DNA of 64,000 nt from Candidatus Enterovibrio escicola (GTDB lineage Bacteria; Pseudomonadota; Gammaproteobacteria; Enterobacterales; Vibrionaceae): NCBI RefSeq assembly GCF_002464935.1, contig NZ_NBYY01000034.1:1-64000 (forward strand), in the 5' to 3' direction. Below, one piece after another: positions 12,278 to 22,854 of the stretch (position 1 is the stretch's first letter; each line of letters starts with the position of its first letter). The notes under the pieces were generated by a model, which saw only the letters and a list, made by a program, of their open reading frames with translations, had not been told where the DNA came from and did no database searches. The position numbers were made by a program, and so were the translations under genes.

Positions 12278-13051
12278 TTATTTTTCTATTATTAACATGG
12301 CTCGAATCTGTTCACCCGTATACCCAAACCGACGTTCACGATTAATGTACCAAGCGATGGCATTGGTGAAACTAATTTCATCGAAATCTGGCCAAAATTG
12401 TTCAGTGAAATACAACTCAGCATAGGCTGATTGCCACAGCATAAAGTTACTAATGCGACACTCACCGCTGGTACGAATCATTAAATCTACATCTGGAAGA
12501 TGTGCTGTCGCCAAACGTGCTGTAATGTCAGCCTCCGTTAATTCTCCTACGGAGATCTCTCCTCGCTTAATTTGATCTGCCAATATTTTTACAGCCTGTA
12601 AAATATCCCATTGTCCACCATAGTTAGCAGCAATATTCAGCACAAGTCCTGCATTATTAGCCGTGAGTGCTTCAGCCGATGATATTTTATCTTGTAGCGA
12701 TTGGCTAAATTTGGAGATATCCCCAATAACGTTCAATTTAATACAGTTTTTGTGAAGACGTTTAATTTCACGTCCCAACACAGTAACAAACAACTCCATC
12801 AGAAGGCTAACTTCTTCTTTCGGACGTTTCCAATTATCACTGCTAAAAGCAAAAAGTGTTAACACTTGGATACCGAGACGATTGGCCGTTGAAACGGTTT
12901 TTCTGACGGCATCAACACCTGCTTTATGACCAAACATTCTGGCTTTACCACGTGCTTTAGCCCAGCGGCCATTACCATCCATAATGACCGCAATGTGCCT
13001 TGGTAACAGGATGGGATCCATCTCTAAGATAGAGGATTGGGAGCTCATCAT
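12278..13051 (-). CDS. uppS: Undecaprenyl diphosphate synthase
   Basis: Cis-prenyltransferase making the C55 lipid carrier for peptidoglycan and O-antigen. The start is set at 13051, where GAAGGATA precedes tandem ATG codons, giving 257 residues. The catalytic aspartate D25 is in [14 protein letters not shown], and the [12 protein letters not shown] motif is present. The frame is open 11 codons further, but that stretch overlaps the frr terminator hairpin and has no homology. Confidence 0.96.
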   Translation of the reverse strand: MMSSQSSILEMDPILLPRHIAVIMDGNGRWAKARGKARMFGHKAGVDAVRKTVSTANRLGIQVLTLFAFSSDNWKRPKEEVSLLMELFVTVLGREIKRLHKNCIKLNVIGDISKFSQSLQDKISSAEALTANNAGLVLNIAANYGGQWDILQAVKILADQIKRGEISVGELTEADITARLATAHLPDVDLMIRTSGECRISNFMLWQSAYAELYFTEQFWPDFDEISFTNAIAWYINRERRFGYTGEQIRAMLIIEK

Positions 13052-13064
13052 TATCCTTCGCAAA

Positions 13065-13095
13065 TAAAAAGCGCTGTACTGCAAGCACAGCGCTT
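13065..13095 (-). terminator. Rho-independent terminator after frr
   Basis: On the minus strand a 9-bp perfect stem (AAGCGCTGT / ACAGCGCTT, 13069-13077 with 13087-13095) and a 9-base loop is followed by TTTTTATTT. It lies between the frr stop (13124) and the uppS start (13051). It would separate frr transcription from uppS-cdsA unless read through. Confidence 0.85.
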
Positions 13096-13123
13096 CGGCA
13101 ACGGAATCAGAGTGTAGTCCGAA

Positions 13124-13681
13124 TTAGACTTCCATCAACTCTTTTTCTTTCATTTCAAGAATCGAGTCAATATCTTTAACTGCTGCATCCGTCAGCTTTT
13201 GGGTTCGATCTTGGCCTATGCGTTCTTCGTCCTCAGATATTTCCTTTTCTTTCAACATATTTTTTAAATCATTGTTAGCATCGCGTCGAATGTTACGTAT
13301 CGCAACACGTCCCTGTTCTGCTTCTCCACGAACGATTTTAACGAGATTACGACGACGTTCTTCCGTCAACGGGGGAAGTGGAACACGGATAACAGAGCCG
13401 GACGTCATTGGGTTTAAGCCTAAGTTCGATGACATGATCGCTTTCTCAACAGCCTTTAAAATAGAGTTATCAAAAACGGTGATGGATAATGTACGTGCAT
13501 CTTCGATAACGACTGACGCCAATTGTTTTAGTGGGGTTATTGTGCCATAGTATTCAACAGATAAGCCATCAAGCAATGCAGGATGTGCACGGCCAGTTCG
13601 TATTTTCGACAGAGCAGTCTTCAGCGCTTCAACGCTTTTCTGCATCCTCTGTTTCGCATCTATGTTAATTTCATTGTTCAC
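13124..13681 (-). CDS. frr: Ribosome recycling factor
   Basis: Dissociates post-termination ribosomes together with EF-G. It has 185 residues, the canonical length. It is a three-helix-bundle protein with the family core [12 protein letters not shown] and the C-terminal KEKELMEV. It lies downstream of pyrH and ends in a strong terminator. It is intact. Confidence 0.97.
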   Translation of the reverse strand: MNNEINIDAKQRMQKSVEALKTALSKIRTGRAHPALLDGLSVEYYGTITPLKQLASVVIEDARTLSITVFDNSILKAVEKAIMSSNLGLNPMTSGSVIRVPLPPLTEERRRNLVKIVRGEAEQGRVAIRNIRRDANNDLKNMLKEKEISEDEERIGQDRTQKLTDAAVKDIDSILEMKEKELMEV

Positions 13682-13737
13682 GAGAACATCCTTGGAGTTT
13701 CTTTTGCTAGACTGACAAATTATGCCACTAATTTTGA

Positions 13738-14466
13738 TTAACCGTTATCAATTAGTGTACCTTCTTGCTCACCCATCACAACTCGGTGCAATGCGCCCGG
13801 TTTATTCATGTTGAAAACACTAATGGGCATTTTATGGTCACGTGCTAGCGTAAAGGCTGCTAAATCCATCACTCTCAATTCTTTTTCCAGAAGATCTTGA
13901 TACTTTAGGCGACTGTATAGCTCGGCACTTGGGTTTTTAACTGGATCGTCATTGTACACACCATCCACCTTAGTTGCCTTAATTACGATATTTGCTTCAA
14001 TTTCAATACCACGCAGACACGCTGCAGAGTCAGTAGTAAAAAGCGGGTTTCCCGTGCCTGCAGTGAATATTACCACAAGCCCATTACGAAGCTGACTAAT
14101 TGCTTCAGCCCAATTATAGCTATCACAAACGCCGTTTAAGGGAATTGAGGACATTACCCGAGCATTCACATAAGCACGCTGCAGCGCATCGCGCATTGCC
14201 AAACCATTCATCACAGTTGCTAACATACCCATGTGATCGCCCACAATTCTGTTCATACCCGCTTCAGCAAGGATAGCTCCACGAAACAAGTTACCACCAC
14301 CGATAACCACACCAATTTGTACACCAAGTTCAACTATTTCTTTGATTTCTTGTGCCATACGGTCAAGAATAGTGGGATCTATACCGAATCCTTCTTTTCC
14401 TTGCAGCGCTTCACCACTCAATTTAAGTAAAATTCGTTGATAAGCGGGTTTTTGGTTTGTAGCCAT
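13738..14466 (-). CDS. pyrH: Uridylate kinase
   Basis: Phosphorylates UMP to UDP for pyrimidine nucleotides. It belongs to the amino acid kinase family and has 242 residues from the ATG at 14466, chosen because AAAGG lies 8 bases upstream. A GTG two codons earlier is too close to that site. [13 protein letters not shown] and [10 protein letters not shown] are the phosphate-binding motifs. It is intact. Confidence 0.97.
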   Translation of the reverse strand: MATNQKPAYQRILLKLSGEALQGKEGFGIDPTILDRMAQEIKEIVELGVQIGVVIGGGNLFRGAILAEAGMNRIVGDHMGMLATVMNGLAMRDALQRAYVNARVMSSIPLNGVCDSYNWAEAISQLRNGLVVIFTAGTGNPLFTTDSAACLRGIEIEANIVIKATKVDGVYNDDPVKNPSAELYSRLKYQDLLEKELRVMDLAAFTLARDHKMPISVFNMNKPGALHRVVMGEQEGTLIDNG

Positions 14467-14507
14467 TTTCACTACCTTTAAGCACTTACTTGTACGGATG
14501 GGATTGT

Positions 14508-14534
14508 AAAAAGGCCGCAGTGTACTTACTGCGG
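14508..14534 (-). terminator. Rho-independent terminator after tsf
   Basis: On the minus strand CCGCAGT-6 nt-ACTGCGG (14528-14534 with 14515-14521) is followed by CCTTTTT. It lies 17 bases past the tsf stop, so it ends the rpsB-tsf transcript. Some read-through into pyrH is usual in this operon. Confidence 0.82.
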
Positions 14535-14550
14535 TCTTTCAAAGAGACGG

Positions 14551-15396
14551 TTAGCACTTCTTAACAGCAGCTACTTCTTCAGCAAAACTCATTTCTTTAG
14601 CTTTCTCTATACCTTCACCAACTTCCATTCTAGCAAAGGCAGAAACTGACACATTTTTCTCTTTTAGGAGATCACCTACAGATTTTTTAGGTTCCATGAT
14701 AAAAGCTTGACCAGTCAAAGACACTTCTCCAGTAAATTTTTTCATGCGACCAACAACCATTTTTTCTGCTATTTCAGCCGATTTGCCTTCATTCATAGCG
14801 ATTTCTATTTGGATTGCTTTCTCTTTTTCAACTACATCAGCTGGTACATCGCCAGAAGTTAGGAACTCAGGCTTAGACGCAGCTACGTGCATAGCAACAT
14901 GCTTCAATGTTTCAACGTCACCTTCACCGGCAACAATTACACCAATGCGTTCACCGTGACGGTAAGTAGCCAAAATAACACCTTCAATATACTGAACGCG
15001 ACGAATAGAAATGTTTTCACCAATCTTTGTCACTAGCGCTATACGTACTCCTTCAAACTGATCCTGCAATTCTTTTATTGTTGCTTTTGAGGTCAGTGCA
15101 GTGCAAGCAACTTGGTTTGCAAACGCCGTGAAACTACCATCTTTAGCTACGAAATCAGTTTGGCAGTTAACTTCAAGAAGGACTGCCACTCCGTCAACTT
15201 CTTTGATAATGATAGTACCTTCAACTGTAACATTACCTGCTTTTTTAGCAGCTTTAGCAGCACCGCTTTTACGCATATTTTCAATCGCCAGCTCGATATC
15301 AGCCTTCGCTCCAACCAGGGCTTTTTTACAATCCATAATGCCCGCACCAGTGCGCTCACGAAGTTCTTTTATTTGGGACGCGGTAACAGTTGCCAT
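14551..15396 (-). CDS. tsf: Elongation factor Ts
   Basis: Guanine nucleotide exchange factor for EF-Tu. It has 281 residues. The UBA-like N-terminus reads [15 protein letters not shown], and the TDFVA motif ([10 protein letters not shown]) contacts EF-Tu. It lies downstream of rpsB as in nearly all bacteria. The reading frame is intact. Confidence 0.97.
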   Translation of the reverse strand: MATVTASQIKELRERTGAGIMDCKKALVGAKADIELAIENMRKSGAAKAAKKAGNVTVEGTIIIKEVDGVAVLLEVNCQTDFVAKDGSFTAFANQVACTALTSKATIKELQDQFEGVRIALVTKIGENISIRRVQYIEGVILATYRHGERIGVIVAGEGDVETLKHVAMHVAASKPEFLTSGDVPADVVEKEKAIQIEIAMNEGKSAEIAEKMVVGRMKKFTGEVSLTGQAFIMEPKKSVGDLLKEKNVSVSAFARMEVGEGIEKAKEMSFAEEVAAVKKC

Positions 15397-15528
15397 TGTT
15401 AAATCCTCGATTCGAAACTATTTGGATAAAAACTGGGAGTCCAATATTGACCCCTGTTAATCTACTTAGCCTACAGAGTAGAGTTGCTCATAGCAGCCTC
15501 AATGTTTACAATGGAGCATGAGTGTTTA

Positions 15529-16257
15529 TTACTCAGCAACTTCAACCAGTTCGTCTTCTGCTAGAGATACGATATCTTGACGACGACCTTCAGTGTATGA
15601 CTGAGCAACTGCATTCAGATACAGTTTAACAGCACGTATTGCATCGTCATTACCTGGGACAACGAAGTCGACTCCGTCTGGATCAGAGTTAGTATCAACT
15701 ACTGCGTACACTGGAATACCAAGGTTATTCGCTTCCTTAATCGCAATGTGCTCTTGATCAGCGTCAATAACGAACAAGGCGTCAGGTAAGCCCCCCATGT
15801 TTTTGATACCACCCAGAGATTTTTCAAGTTTGTCCATTTCTCGGGTACGCATCAGAGCTTCTTTTTTTGTCAGTTTTCCAAAAGTACCGTCAGTTGCCTG
15901 AACTTCCAAATCTTTCAGGCGTTTGATTGACTGACGAACAGTTTTCCAATTAGTCAGCATACCACCCAACCAACGGTTATTCACATAGTACTGGTCACAG
16001 CTTTCAGCAGCGACTTTTACAGGCTCGCTAGCAGCACGTTTAGTACCTACAAAAAGGACTTTACCTTTACGCTCACCAACTTTAGCCAATTCCGTTAATA
16101 CGTCATTGAACATTGGTACAGTTTTTTCTAAGTTGATGATATGAACCTTATTACGTGAACCGAAAATAAATGGTTTCATCTTCGGGTTCCAATAACGGGT
16201 TTGGTGACCAAAGTGAACACCAGCTTTCAGCATGTCGCGCATTGAAATAGTAGCCAT
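15529..16257 (-). CDS. rpsB: 30S ribosomal protein S2
   Basis: Assembles late on the 30S head and is needed for S1 binding. It has 242 residues. The N-terminal [15 protein letters not shown] and [14 protein letters not shown] are family signatures, and [13 protein letters not shown] is near the C-terminus. It is first in the rpsB-tsf operon, divergent from map. It is intact. Confidence 0.98.
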   Translation of the reverse strand: MATISMRDMLKAGVHFGHQTRYWNPKMKPFIFGSRNKVHIINLEKTVPMFNDVLTELAKVGERKGKVLFVGTKRAASEPVKVAAESCDQYYVNNRWLGGMLTNWKTVRQSIKRLKDLEVQATDGTFGKLTKKEALMRTREMDKLEKSLGGIKNMGGLPDALFVIDADQEHIAIKEANNLGIPVYAVVDTNSDPDGVDFVVPGNDDAIRAVKLYLNAVAQSYTEGRRQDIVSLAEDELVEVAE

Positions 16258-16582
16258 TTAAATTCCTCTTCGGGTTAGGCGTCCACATACCCCATACCTC
16301 CGCCCAGTAAAAGGACACTCCTGCGTATGTGTCGATATGTGTGTGAGTTAATTAAATTAAATTGCTCGTGAAATTATCCAGCTTTGAACCCGTCTAGTAG
16401 ATTTACTAGAGAAAGGCGTATTCCGACGTGTTTTATACCATAAATACACGCTAAAATCTAGTATAAAAGAAGTCACTGATTAACCCATTAAAGGTTCCCT
16501 CATTATGATACGATTGATAATATGAATTGATAGGAATCAATTTATCCCTTGCTTGAATGAGGGAACAAACTAAGAGATATCA
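16258..16582. promoter_or_regulatory. Divergent rpsB / map intergenic region
   Basis: This 325-base space must hold the promoters of rpsB (minus) and map (plus). A 6-bp stem, CTAGTA-4 nt-TACTAG at 16396-16411, lies in what would be the rpsB leader. That resembles the structured leader known for rpsB regulation by S2, but the match is only by position. On the minus strand TATACT and TATAAA hexamers occur in 16430-16470 without clear -35 partners. AAGAG precedes the map ATG. Confidence 0.4.
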
Positions 16583-17380
16583 ATGAGCGCTACGATTAAA
16601 ACGGTTGAAGAAATCAAAAAAATGCGTGAGGCAGGGCGCCTTGCGGCAGAAGTATTAGAGATGATCGCACCGTATGTTAGAGCCGGCATCTCGACAGGAG
16701 AGTTAGATGACATTTGCCACAGATACATCACAGAAACACAAAAGGCGATACCGGCACCTCTCAATTATCATGGGTTCCCAAAATCTATCTGCACTTCAAT
16801 TAATCGCATAGTTTGCCACGGTATTCCAAAAACAACCGACATATTGAAAGAAGGCGACATAATCAATATCGATGTTACTGTGATCAAGAATGGGTATCAT
16901 GGGGACACTTCACAAATGTTTCAAGTAGGTGACGTCTCTCTTGAAGACAAGCGTCTCTGCCGCATTACACAAGAAAGCCTTTACTACGCATTTAAAAAAG
17001 TGCGACCAGGTGCACGTGTCGGTGACATCGGTACTGCAATACAAAAATTCATTAAAAATAGCAACACGCGCTACTCGATTGTAAGAGATTACTGTGGTCA
17101 CGGCATCGGTACTGAATTTCACGAAGAACCGCAAATTGTACACTACAAAAATAGCGACCGTACTCTACTAAAAGAGGGTATGTGCTTCACTATAGAGCCA
17201 ATGATCAACGCAGGAAAATTTGGCACCGTATTAGATGAAAATGACAGTTGGACGGTCTACACCAGAGACGGTAAAAAATCAGCACAATGGGAACACACTC
17301 TTTTAGTCACAGATACAGGCTGTGAAATACTGACATTGCGCAGTAATGAAATCCTGCCTCGTAGCATAAATAACACATAA
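16583..17380 (+). CDS. map: Methionine aminopeptidase, type I
   Basis: Removes the initiator methionine from new proteins. It has 265 residues. The metal ligands of the pita-bread fold are visible: aspartates in INIDVTV and YHGDTS, the histidine in GHGIGTEFHE, and glutamates in FTIEPMIN and QWEHTLLV. It is divergent from rpsB and followed by glnD, the usual order. Confidence 0.97.
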   Translation: MSATIKTVEEIKKMREAGRLAAEVLEMIAPYVRAGISTGELDDICHRYITETQKAIPAPLNYHGFPKSICTSINRIVCHGIPKTTDILKEGDIINIDVTVIKNGYHGDTSQMFQVGDVSLEDKRLCRITQESLYYAFKKVRPGARVGDIGTAIQKFIKNSNTRYSIVRDYCGHGIGTEFHEEPQIVHYKNSDRTLLKEGMCFTIEPMINAGKFGTVLDENDSWTVYTRDGKKSAQWEHTLLVTDTGCEILTLRSNEILPRSINNT

Positions 17381-17429
17381 CCAATCGTGTAGGCCTATAC
17401 ACAAACTTTCCGGATGTTTCAAGGTATAA

Positions 17430-20075
17430 GTGCCTGCTTTCTCTGCTAGGATACCCCTAAACGACATGTTGATCACACCCAAACAACTCACACCCATACA
17501 ACTTAATGTCCCCGAATTGAAACACCAGATCGGCTTGTTCAATGAAGGTCAAAAAATAGCATTTATAAACCACTCATTAGTCGCCGATCTGATTTATCAA
17601 CGCTCACAGTACATTGATGAGATTTTACAGCGACTTTACCAACATTTTGGTTTTGATCATAAACCTGATCTTGCACTCATTGCCGTTGGTGGGTACGGTC
17701 GTAGCGAATTGCATCCACTTTCAGATATTGACTTACTGATCCTCAGTGAAGGAAAACTGGAAAAAAAATATGAAAATTGTATTAGCGCATTCATTACCTT
17801 GCTTTGGGATTTAAAATTAGAAGTCGGACACAGTGTAAGAACGTTGTCAGATTGCTTTAATGTTGGTCTTAACGATCTGACCGTGGCGACAAACCTTCAG
17901 GAAGCCCGTTTACTTTGCGGCAGTAACCGTATTTATCATCAACTAAAAAGTACCGTATACTCAGAGCAGTTTTGGCCAAGCAAAAGATTTTTTAAAGCAA
18001 AAATCGAAGAACAACGCATACGACATGCACACTATCACGATACCGCCTATAACCTAGAACCAGACATAAAATCGAGCCCAGGAGGAATACGTGATATTCA
18101 TACATTGAGTTGGATAGCCCGCCGACACTTTGGAGCTACCAGTTTACTCGAAATGAGTCAATATGGTTTTTTGACCAGTGCAGAATTTCGCGAGTTATCA
18201 GAATGTCAAACTATGCTTTGGCGTATTCGATTTGCACTTCATATTGAACTTCATCGCTATGATAACCGTCTGACTTTTTCCCACCAACCGTCCGTTGCCG
18301 AAACATTAGGTTATCATGGAGAAAGGAATCAAGGTGTAGAATTAATGATGAAAGATTTCTATCGTACCCTAGGTCGAGTGTCTGAACTCAACAAAATGTT
18401 GATCCAACTATTTGCACAAGCGATTGAAGATAAAAAAAATCACAATAAAACAAAGATTTTAAGTGATGATTTTCAACGCCGTGGCGCTCAAATTGAAGCA
18501 CGTAACCCTGCGTTGTTTCAAGCCCGCCCAGATACCATCCTTGATATGTTCTTGTATATAGCCAACGATAAATCGATTGAATTTATTTCGGCACCTACGC
18601 TTCGCCAATTGCGAGCAGCCAGATGCAATCTCAACCTTTTCTTATGCGATCTTCCTAAAGCAAAAGCAAAATTCATCGAACTCACACGACATCCGAATGC
18701 GCTGCACAACGCATTTTCGTTGATGCATAAACACGGCGTACTCTCCGCTTACTTGCCACAGTGGAACCAAATAGTCGGACAAATGCAGTTTGATCTCTTT
18801 CACTCTTACACAGTCGATGAACATACAGTTCGCTTACTTAAACACATTAATGGCTATCTCCTAGAAGAAAACCGAGAAAGACATCCAATATGTTGCGATA
18901 TATATCCTCGTCTTGCTAAACCAGAACTACTCCTGTTGGCCGCAATTTTTCACGATATTGGAAAAGGACGTGGCAGTAACCACTCTGAAATTGGTGCTGA
19001 AGAGGCGTATATATTTTGTATCGATCATGGTTTTTCTCGCCCAGACGCTAATTTGGTCAGTTGGTTGGTAAAAAACCATCTTATTATGTCCGTAACGGCG
19101 CAGCGAAGAGACATTTATGATCCAGAAGTGATAACTGAGTTTACAAAATTGATACGTGATGAAGAACGGTTAGATTACTTGCTCTGCTTAACTGTTGCAG
19201 ATATTACGGCTACCAACCCTGCTCTTTGGAACAGTTGGAAGCGCACCTTGCTGGCAGAGCTTTACTACTCAACCCAAAAAGCACTACGCCGAGGATTAGA
19301 AAATCCACCAGATATCCGAGAACGTATTCGTCACAACCAACATCTTGCCTCAGAGATCCTTAGAAAAAACGGACATACACAGATAAAAATTGACCTGCTC
19401 TGGCAACGATTTAAAGCAGATTACTTTCTGCGCCATACCCATCAACAAATTGCTTGGCATAGCCAATATATTCTCAACCACCCGAGTGACAATCCATTGG
19501 TACTACTGAGTAAAAATTCAACACGCGGAGGTACTGAAGTTTTTGTTCATAGCCGAGACAGACCCAGTCTATTTGCACGTGTGGTGGCTTCGCTCGACAA
19601 GAAAAATCTAAGTGTTCATGATGCTCAAATCATGACCAGCAAAGACGGTTTTGCTCTAGATACCTTTATAGTACTCGATGCAAATAACGAAGCTGTATCC
19701 ATTGATCGCCATGCTAAGATTAATGAAGGTATAACTCAGGCCTTGTTACAAGAAGGTATAATCGATATCCCTAATCGCAGATCCCCGCGCAAACTCATGG
19801 CGTTTAAAGTAAAAACACAAGTGAGCTTTTTACCTACTAGAACTGGAAAACATACTCTTATTGAACTTATTGCGCTGGACGTTCCTGGTTTACTCACACG
19901 CATAGGTGCTGTGTTTGCACAGAGAAGAGTTTCCTTACAGGCAGCGAAAATCACCACCATTGGTGAACGAGCAGAAGATTTCTTCATTATCACTGATAGC
20001 AAACGACAGGCACTTTCAGAAAGAAAGCAGATAGAACTCAAAGAAGCATTACTAGCTGCATTAAACAACGACTAA
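17430..20075 (+). CDS. glnD: PII uridylyltransferase / uridylyl-removing enzyme
   Basis: Glutamine sensor that uridylylates and deuridylylates the PII protein to control nitrogen assimilation. It has 881 residues. The nucleotidyltransferase motif GGYGRSELHPLSDIDLL is at about 87-103. The HD hydrolase motif FHDIGKGRGSNHSE is near 505-520. Two ACT domains occupy about 700-780 and 807-881. The first codon is GTG; an ATG 12 codons in (17466) is a plausible alternative. It is intact, which is notable for a regulator in an eroding genome. Confidence 0.95.
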   Translation: MPAFSARIPLNDMLITPKQLTPIQLNVPELKHQIGLFNEGQKIAFINHSLVADLIYQRSQYIDEILQRLYQHFGFDHKPDLALIAVGGYGRSELHPLSDIDLLILSEGKLEKKYENCISAFITLLWDLKLEVGHSVRTLSDCFNVGLNDLTVATNLQEARLLCGSNRIYHQLKSTVYSEQFWPSKRFFKAKIEEQRIRHAHYHDTAYNLEPDIKSSPGGIRDIHTLSWIARRHFGATSLLEMSQYGFLTSAEFRELSECQTMLWRIRFALHIELHRYDNRLTFSHQPSVAETLGYHGERNQGVELMMKDFYRTLGRVSELNKMLIQLFAQAIEDKKNHNKTKILSDDFQRRGAQIEARNPALFQARPDTILDMFLYIANDKSIEFISAPTLRQLRAARCNLNLFLCDLPKAKAKFIELTRHPNALHNAFSLMHKHGVLSAYLPQWNQIVGQMQFDLFHSYTVDEHTVRLLKHINGYLLEENRERHPICCDIYPRLAKPELLLLAAIFHDIGKGRGSNHSEIGAEEAYIFCIDHGFSRPDANLVSWLVKNHLIMSVTAQRRDIYDPEVITEFTKLIRDEERLDYLLCLTVADITATNPALWNSWKRTLLAELYYSTQKALRRGLENPPDIRERIRHNQHLASEILRKNGHTQIKIDLLWQRFKADYFLRHTHQQIAWHSQYILNHPSDNPLVLLSKNSTRGGTEVFVHSRDRPSLFARVVASLDKKNLSVHDAQIMTSKDGFALDTFIVLDANNEAVSIDRHAKINEGITQALLQEGIIDIPNRRSPRKLMAFKVKTQVSFLPTRTGKHTLIELIALDVPGLLTRIGAVFAQRRVSLQAAKITTIGERAEDFFIITDSKRQALSERKQIELKEALLAALNND

Positions 20076-20139
20076 TCACACATGAGTATTCCAAATACAT
20101 ACGGATATCTAGTATTTAAGGTGATCTCAACCACTAATT

Positions 20140-20730
20140 AACCTCATTTCCCCCATAGAAACTATGCTAAGTTCTACAGCAATACCTAATGAGTAAACAC
20201 ATCAACAGAAAGATAAAGTTTGTGCCAGATACGCTGATTCTCCTTCCCGTGTTTACGCGTTTTCCATTCACCTTCGCCATATACCTTTAGGTCTGTGGTA
20301 TCAATAACGACCTTGGCAACAGCTTTTCAACTCGCTAAATAGTACTTAATTTTTACGATCTACTAATGCAAATGTATGTAAGGGATTTCAGTGGGATATT
20401 CATTAACGTAAAAACTGAATTGAGAAAACTTTCTAATCCACGAAGTGGGAGCTTGAAAATACCTTTCACCATCAGTATGGTTTCAATCTCGGTATCCGAA
20501 AATATAAACCCACATCTACGATGACAGTGTTGCTTTAGACAATGCAGTACCTTACATGGCAGCGTCATCTATCTAAAAAGTAACTGAAACCACGGTTTAC
20601 TCATACTTGATTATATTGTATCCAATTGCTGATCTTGTATGCGGCTTTTCCCATCATCACCGCCCGCTCAACTCCATGATGATCTGATCGTAGGAATTGC
20701 GATTAGTTCAGATATTTCAAAAATAACGCC
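20140..20730 (-). mobile_element. IS903-like (IS5 family) relic, 5' part
   Basis: The minus strand begins at the terminal repeat GGCGTTATTT (20730) and reads, through stops and frameshifts, the IS903-type transposase start (MMGKAAYKISNWIQYNQV) and the block VKGIFKLPLRGLESF. Comparison with other copies in this window shows a coding region similar to the IS903 transposase (KISNW, GEGEWK, IWRKLHLAVD motifs). This copy stops near the middle of the gene. It is not functional. Confidence 0.85.
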
Positions 20731-21037
20731 ATTAAACCTAGCTACCCTTTTTATTTAAAAAACCTCAGCCACTCTATTTAATATTTCAATACCGCCTTAT
20801 CATCACTGTTGAAAATTGCATACAAACCATATAGAATCTCCTGCAATAATATTATTCCAACTTATCCATATCGTTGAGTCCATTCTACTACGGGCCTCAG
20901 AATTTATTTCACTAGCTAAATACCTTCACGTCCAACTATCACGACGATGTATCAAAATATAGGAATGTATGAGCAATGATTGCTTAAGACTTTGATATAC
21001 AACTTACCTGTTATAATTACTCCGCTGCAGAACTGAT
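20731..21037. other. Intergenic region upstream of queF
   Basis: 307 bases between the IS903-like relic and queF. I see no coding potential and no repeat. It must carry the queF promoter, but no convincing -35/-10 pair stands out. Confidence 0.5.
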
Positions 21038-21883
21038 ATGAGAGAATATAAAGACGCAAAAGAACTTTTTGGTCTGACACTTAGGCCGCAAATAGACTAT
21101 CTAGAGTACTATACTCCTGATCTACTGCAGTCTGTCCCGAGAAGCCTTAACCGTGACTACCTTAACTTTGGAAAAATTTTGCCTTTTACTGGTTTTGATA
21201 TCTGGACGTTGTATGAATTGTCTTGGCTCAATACCAAAGGACTTCCTCAGGTTGCTATCGGCGAAGTTCGTCTCCCAGCCACCTGCGAAAACCTCATCGA
21301 ATCCAAATCTTTTAAACTTTATCTTAATAGCTTTAACCAAACACGCTTTGAGAATTGGCAAAAAGTGGTGGATACTCTTACTAAAGATTTATCAGCATGT
21401 GCTGGTGAAAAGGTTGATGTGACCATTATTCCATTAGAAGATTTTAGTAACACCCCTGTAGTAACCCTTTCCGGTGAAAATATTGATAAGCAAGACATCG
21501 AGATTAATAACTACACTTTAAATCCAAATTTACTAGAAGGTGCTGCAAATAAGCCAGTAGTGACCGAGACCCTAAACAGCAATCTACTTAAATCAAATTG
21601 CCTTGTCACCAAGCAACCAGACTGGGCTTCTGTTCTTATTGCATACAAGGGGAAGCGTATTAATCGTGAGAAATTGCTACGATATATTGTCTCGTTCCGT
21701 CGTCATAATGAATTCCATGAACAATGTGTTGAACGCATCTTCACCGACTTAATGACATACTGTCAGCCAGAGTCGCTGACTGTTTACGCTCGCTATACTC
21801 GCCGCGGAGGTTTAGACATCAACCCATACCGCACAAACAAGGGTAAAACACCAAATGGAAATAGCCGTCTCGCTAGACAATAG
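21038..21883 (+). CDS. queF: NADPH-dependent 7-cyano-7-deazaguanine reductase
   Basis: Reduces preQ0 to preQ1 in queuosine biosynthesis. It has 281 residues, the long YqfF-type bimodular form found in gammaproteobacteria. The catalytic cysteine C188 is in [14 protein letters not shown]. The NADPH-binding motif [11 protein letters not shown] is near 88-98. The end [16 protein letters not shown]-type (here [17 protein letters not shown]) is conserved. It stands alone between IS debris on both sides. Confidence 0.96.
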   Translation: MREYKDAKELFGLTLRPQIDYLEYYTPDLLQSVPRSLNRDYLNFGKILPFTGFDIWTLYELSWLNTKGLPQVAIGEVRLPATCENLIESKSFKLYLNSFNQTRFENWQKVVDTLTKDLSACAGEKVDVTIIPLEDFSNTPVVTLSGENIDKQDIEINNYTLNPNLLEGAANKPVVTETLNSNLLKSNCLVTKQPDWASVLIAYKGKRINREKLLRYIVSFRRHNEFHEQCVERIFTDLMTYCQPESLTVYARYTRRGGLDINPYRTNKGKTPNGNSRLARQ

Positions 21884-22336
21884 TATCTTTACTGGGGTTT
21901 ATTTGCATAGGGAAGCGCCGTTCTAATAAGGTTCTTCAGCGTTCTTGGAGATCCATATCTAATTAACCTCAACTACTCTCAAGAAATGAATTAAATGGAA
22001 AGGTTCTTATACAACCCTGTTATCACCAATATCAACGATTTCTATCAGGTACTAAAATAAGAAATAAACCTTCGAGCCTTTCAATCAGTAAAGTTATGAC
22101 GATTACGTCTTCCGTCATCTGAAATACACAGGTATGATATCTTAAGCTGACATCAAATACTCTTAAAAACATCGTTAAGAGAGCGATACCTGCGACTCGC
22201 TCTACCACGTGTATTTAGAATGTATTATATCTTGGCAATCTCCTCATTACTGACCTTACTGAAGTCAGTTCCCTTGGATAAAATCGCCCTATCCAACCAA
22301 CTGATCATCACATCATGCTATTAGAGTTAATTTAGC
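21884..22336. other. Intergenic region after queF, no gene seen
   Basis: 453 bases with no reading frame I can support. It is likely degraded DNA between queF and the IS cluster at 22337. No recognisable transposase fragment was found here. Confidence 0.5.
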
Positions 22337-22427
22337 GTTAAGTAACCTCAGATCTGCCTAAGCGCTTGCTGATCAAACCTAGTCAGATTGATCAGCAAGC
22401 GCTTAGGCAGATCTGAGGTTACTTAAC
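22337..22427. repeat. Perfect 39-bp inverted repeat made of IS982 right ends
   Basis: Two 39-base arms (22337-22375 and 22389-22427) are exact reverse complements around a 13-base loop. Each arm contains the sequence found at the right end of the window's IS982 copies (AACCTCAGATCTGC..TAAGCG), ends facing outward. The last bases of the right arm merge into the IS903-like relic at 22421-22749. There is no coding capacity. If transcribed it would form a very stable hairpin. Confidence 0.9.
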
Positions 22428-22749
22428 TTTTACGTTCTTCGAACGATTACTAATACAAGTATATATAGCTAATTTTAGTGAAACATTCATCAACGTAAGA
22501 ACAAAATTGAGAAAGCCTTCTAATCTACGAAGGGGTAGCATTGAGAATACTTTTCACAATCAATGCCATGCCTTAATGGTAGTAGCATCTATCCAAAAAG
22601 TAACTGAGCCTCGGTTTACTAATGCTTGATTATACTGTTTCCAGTTGCTGATCTTGTGCTTGGCTTTTCCCATCATCACCTTCCGCTTAACTCCATGATG
22701 AACTAATCGTAAGAATTGCGATTAGTTCATATATTTGGGAAACAACGCC
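22421..22749 (-). mobile_element. IS903-like (IS5 family) relic, 5' end
   Basis: On the minus strand the terminal repeat GGCGTTGTTTCCCAAATAT begins at 22749. It is followed by the leader and the first ~100 codons of the IS903-type transposase with stops and deletions. It ends at the palindrome at 22427. Confidence 0.85.
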
Positions 22750-22854
22750 ATTTGTAGATGTAGTGAGCTTTATCAAAAATGGATAAAACAAAACATGACA
22801 TAAATAAAGCTCGCTGAAACCTAAATCTTCAAGTTATTTTGATATAATATGGGT

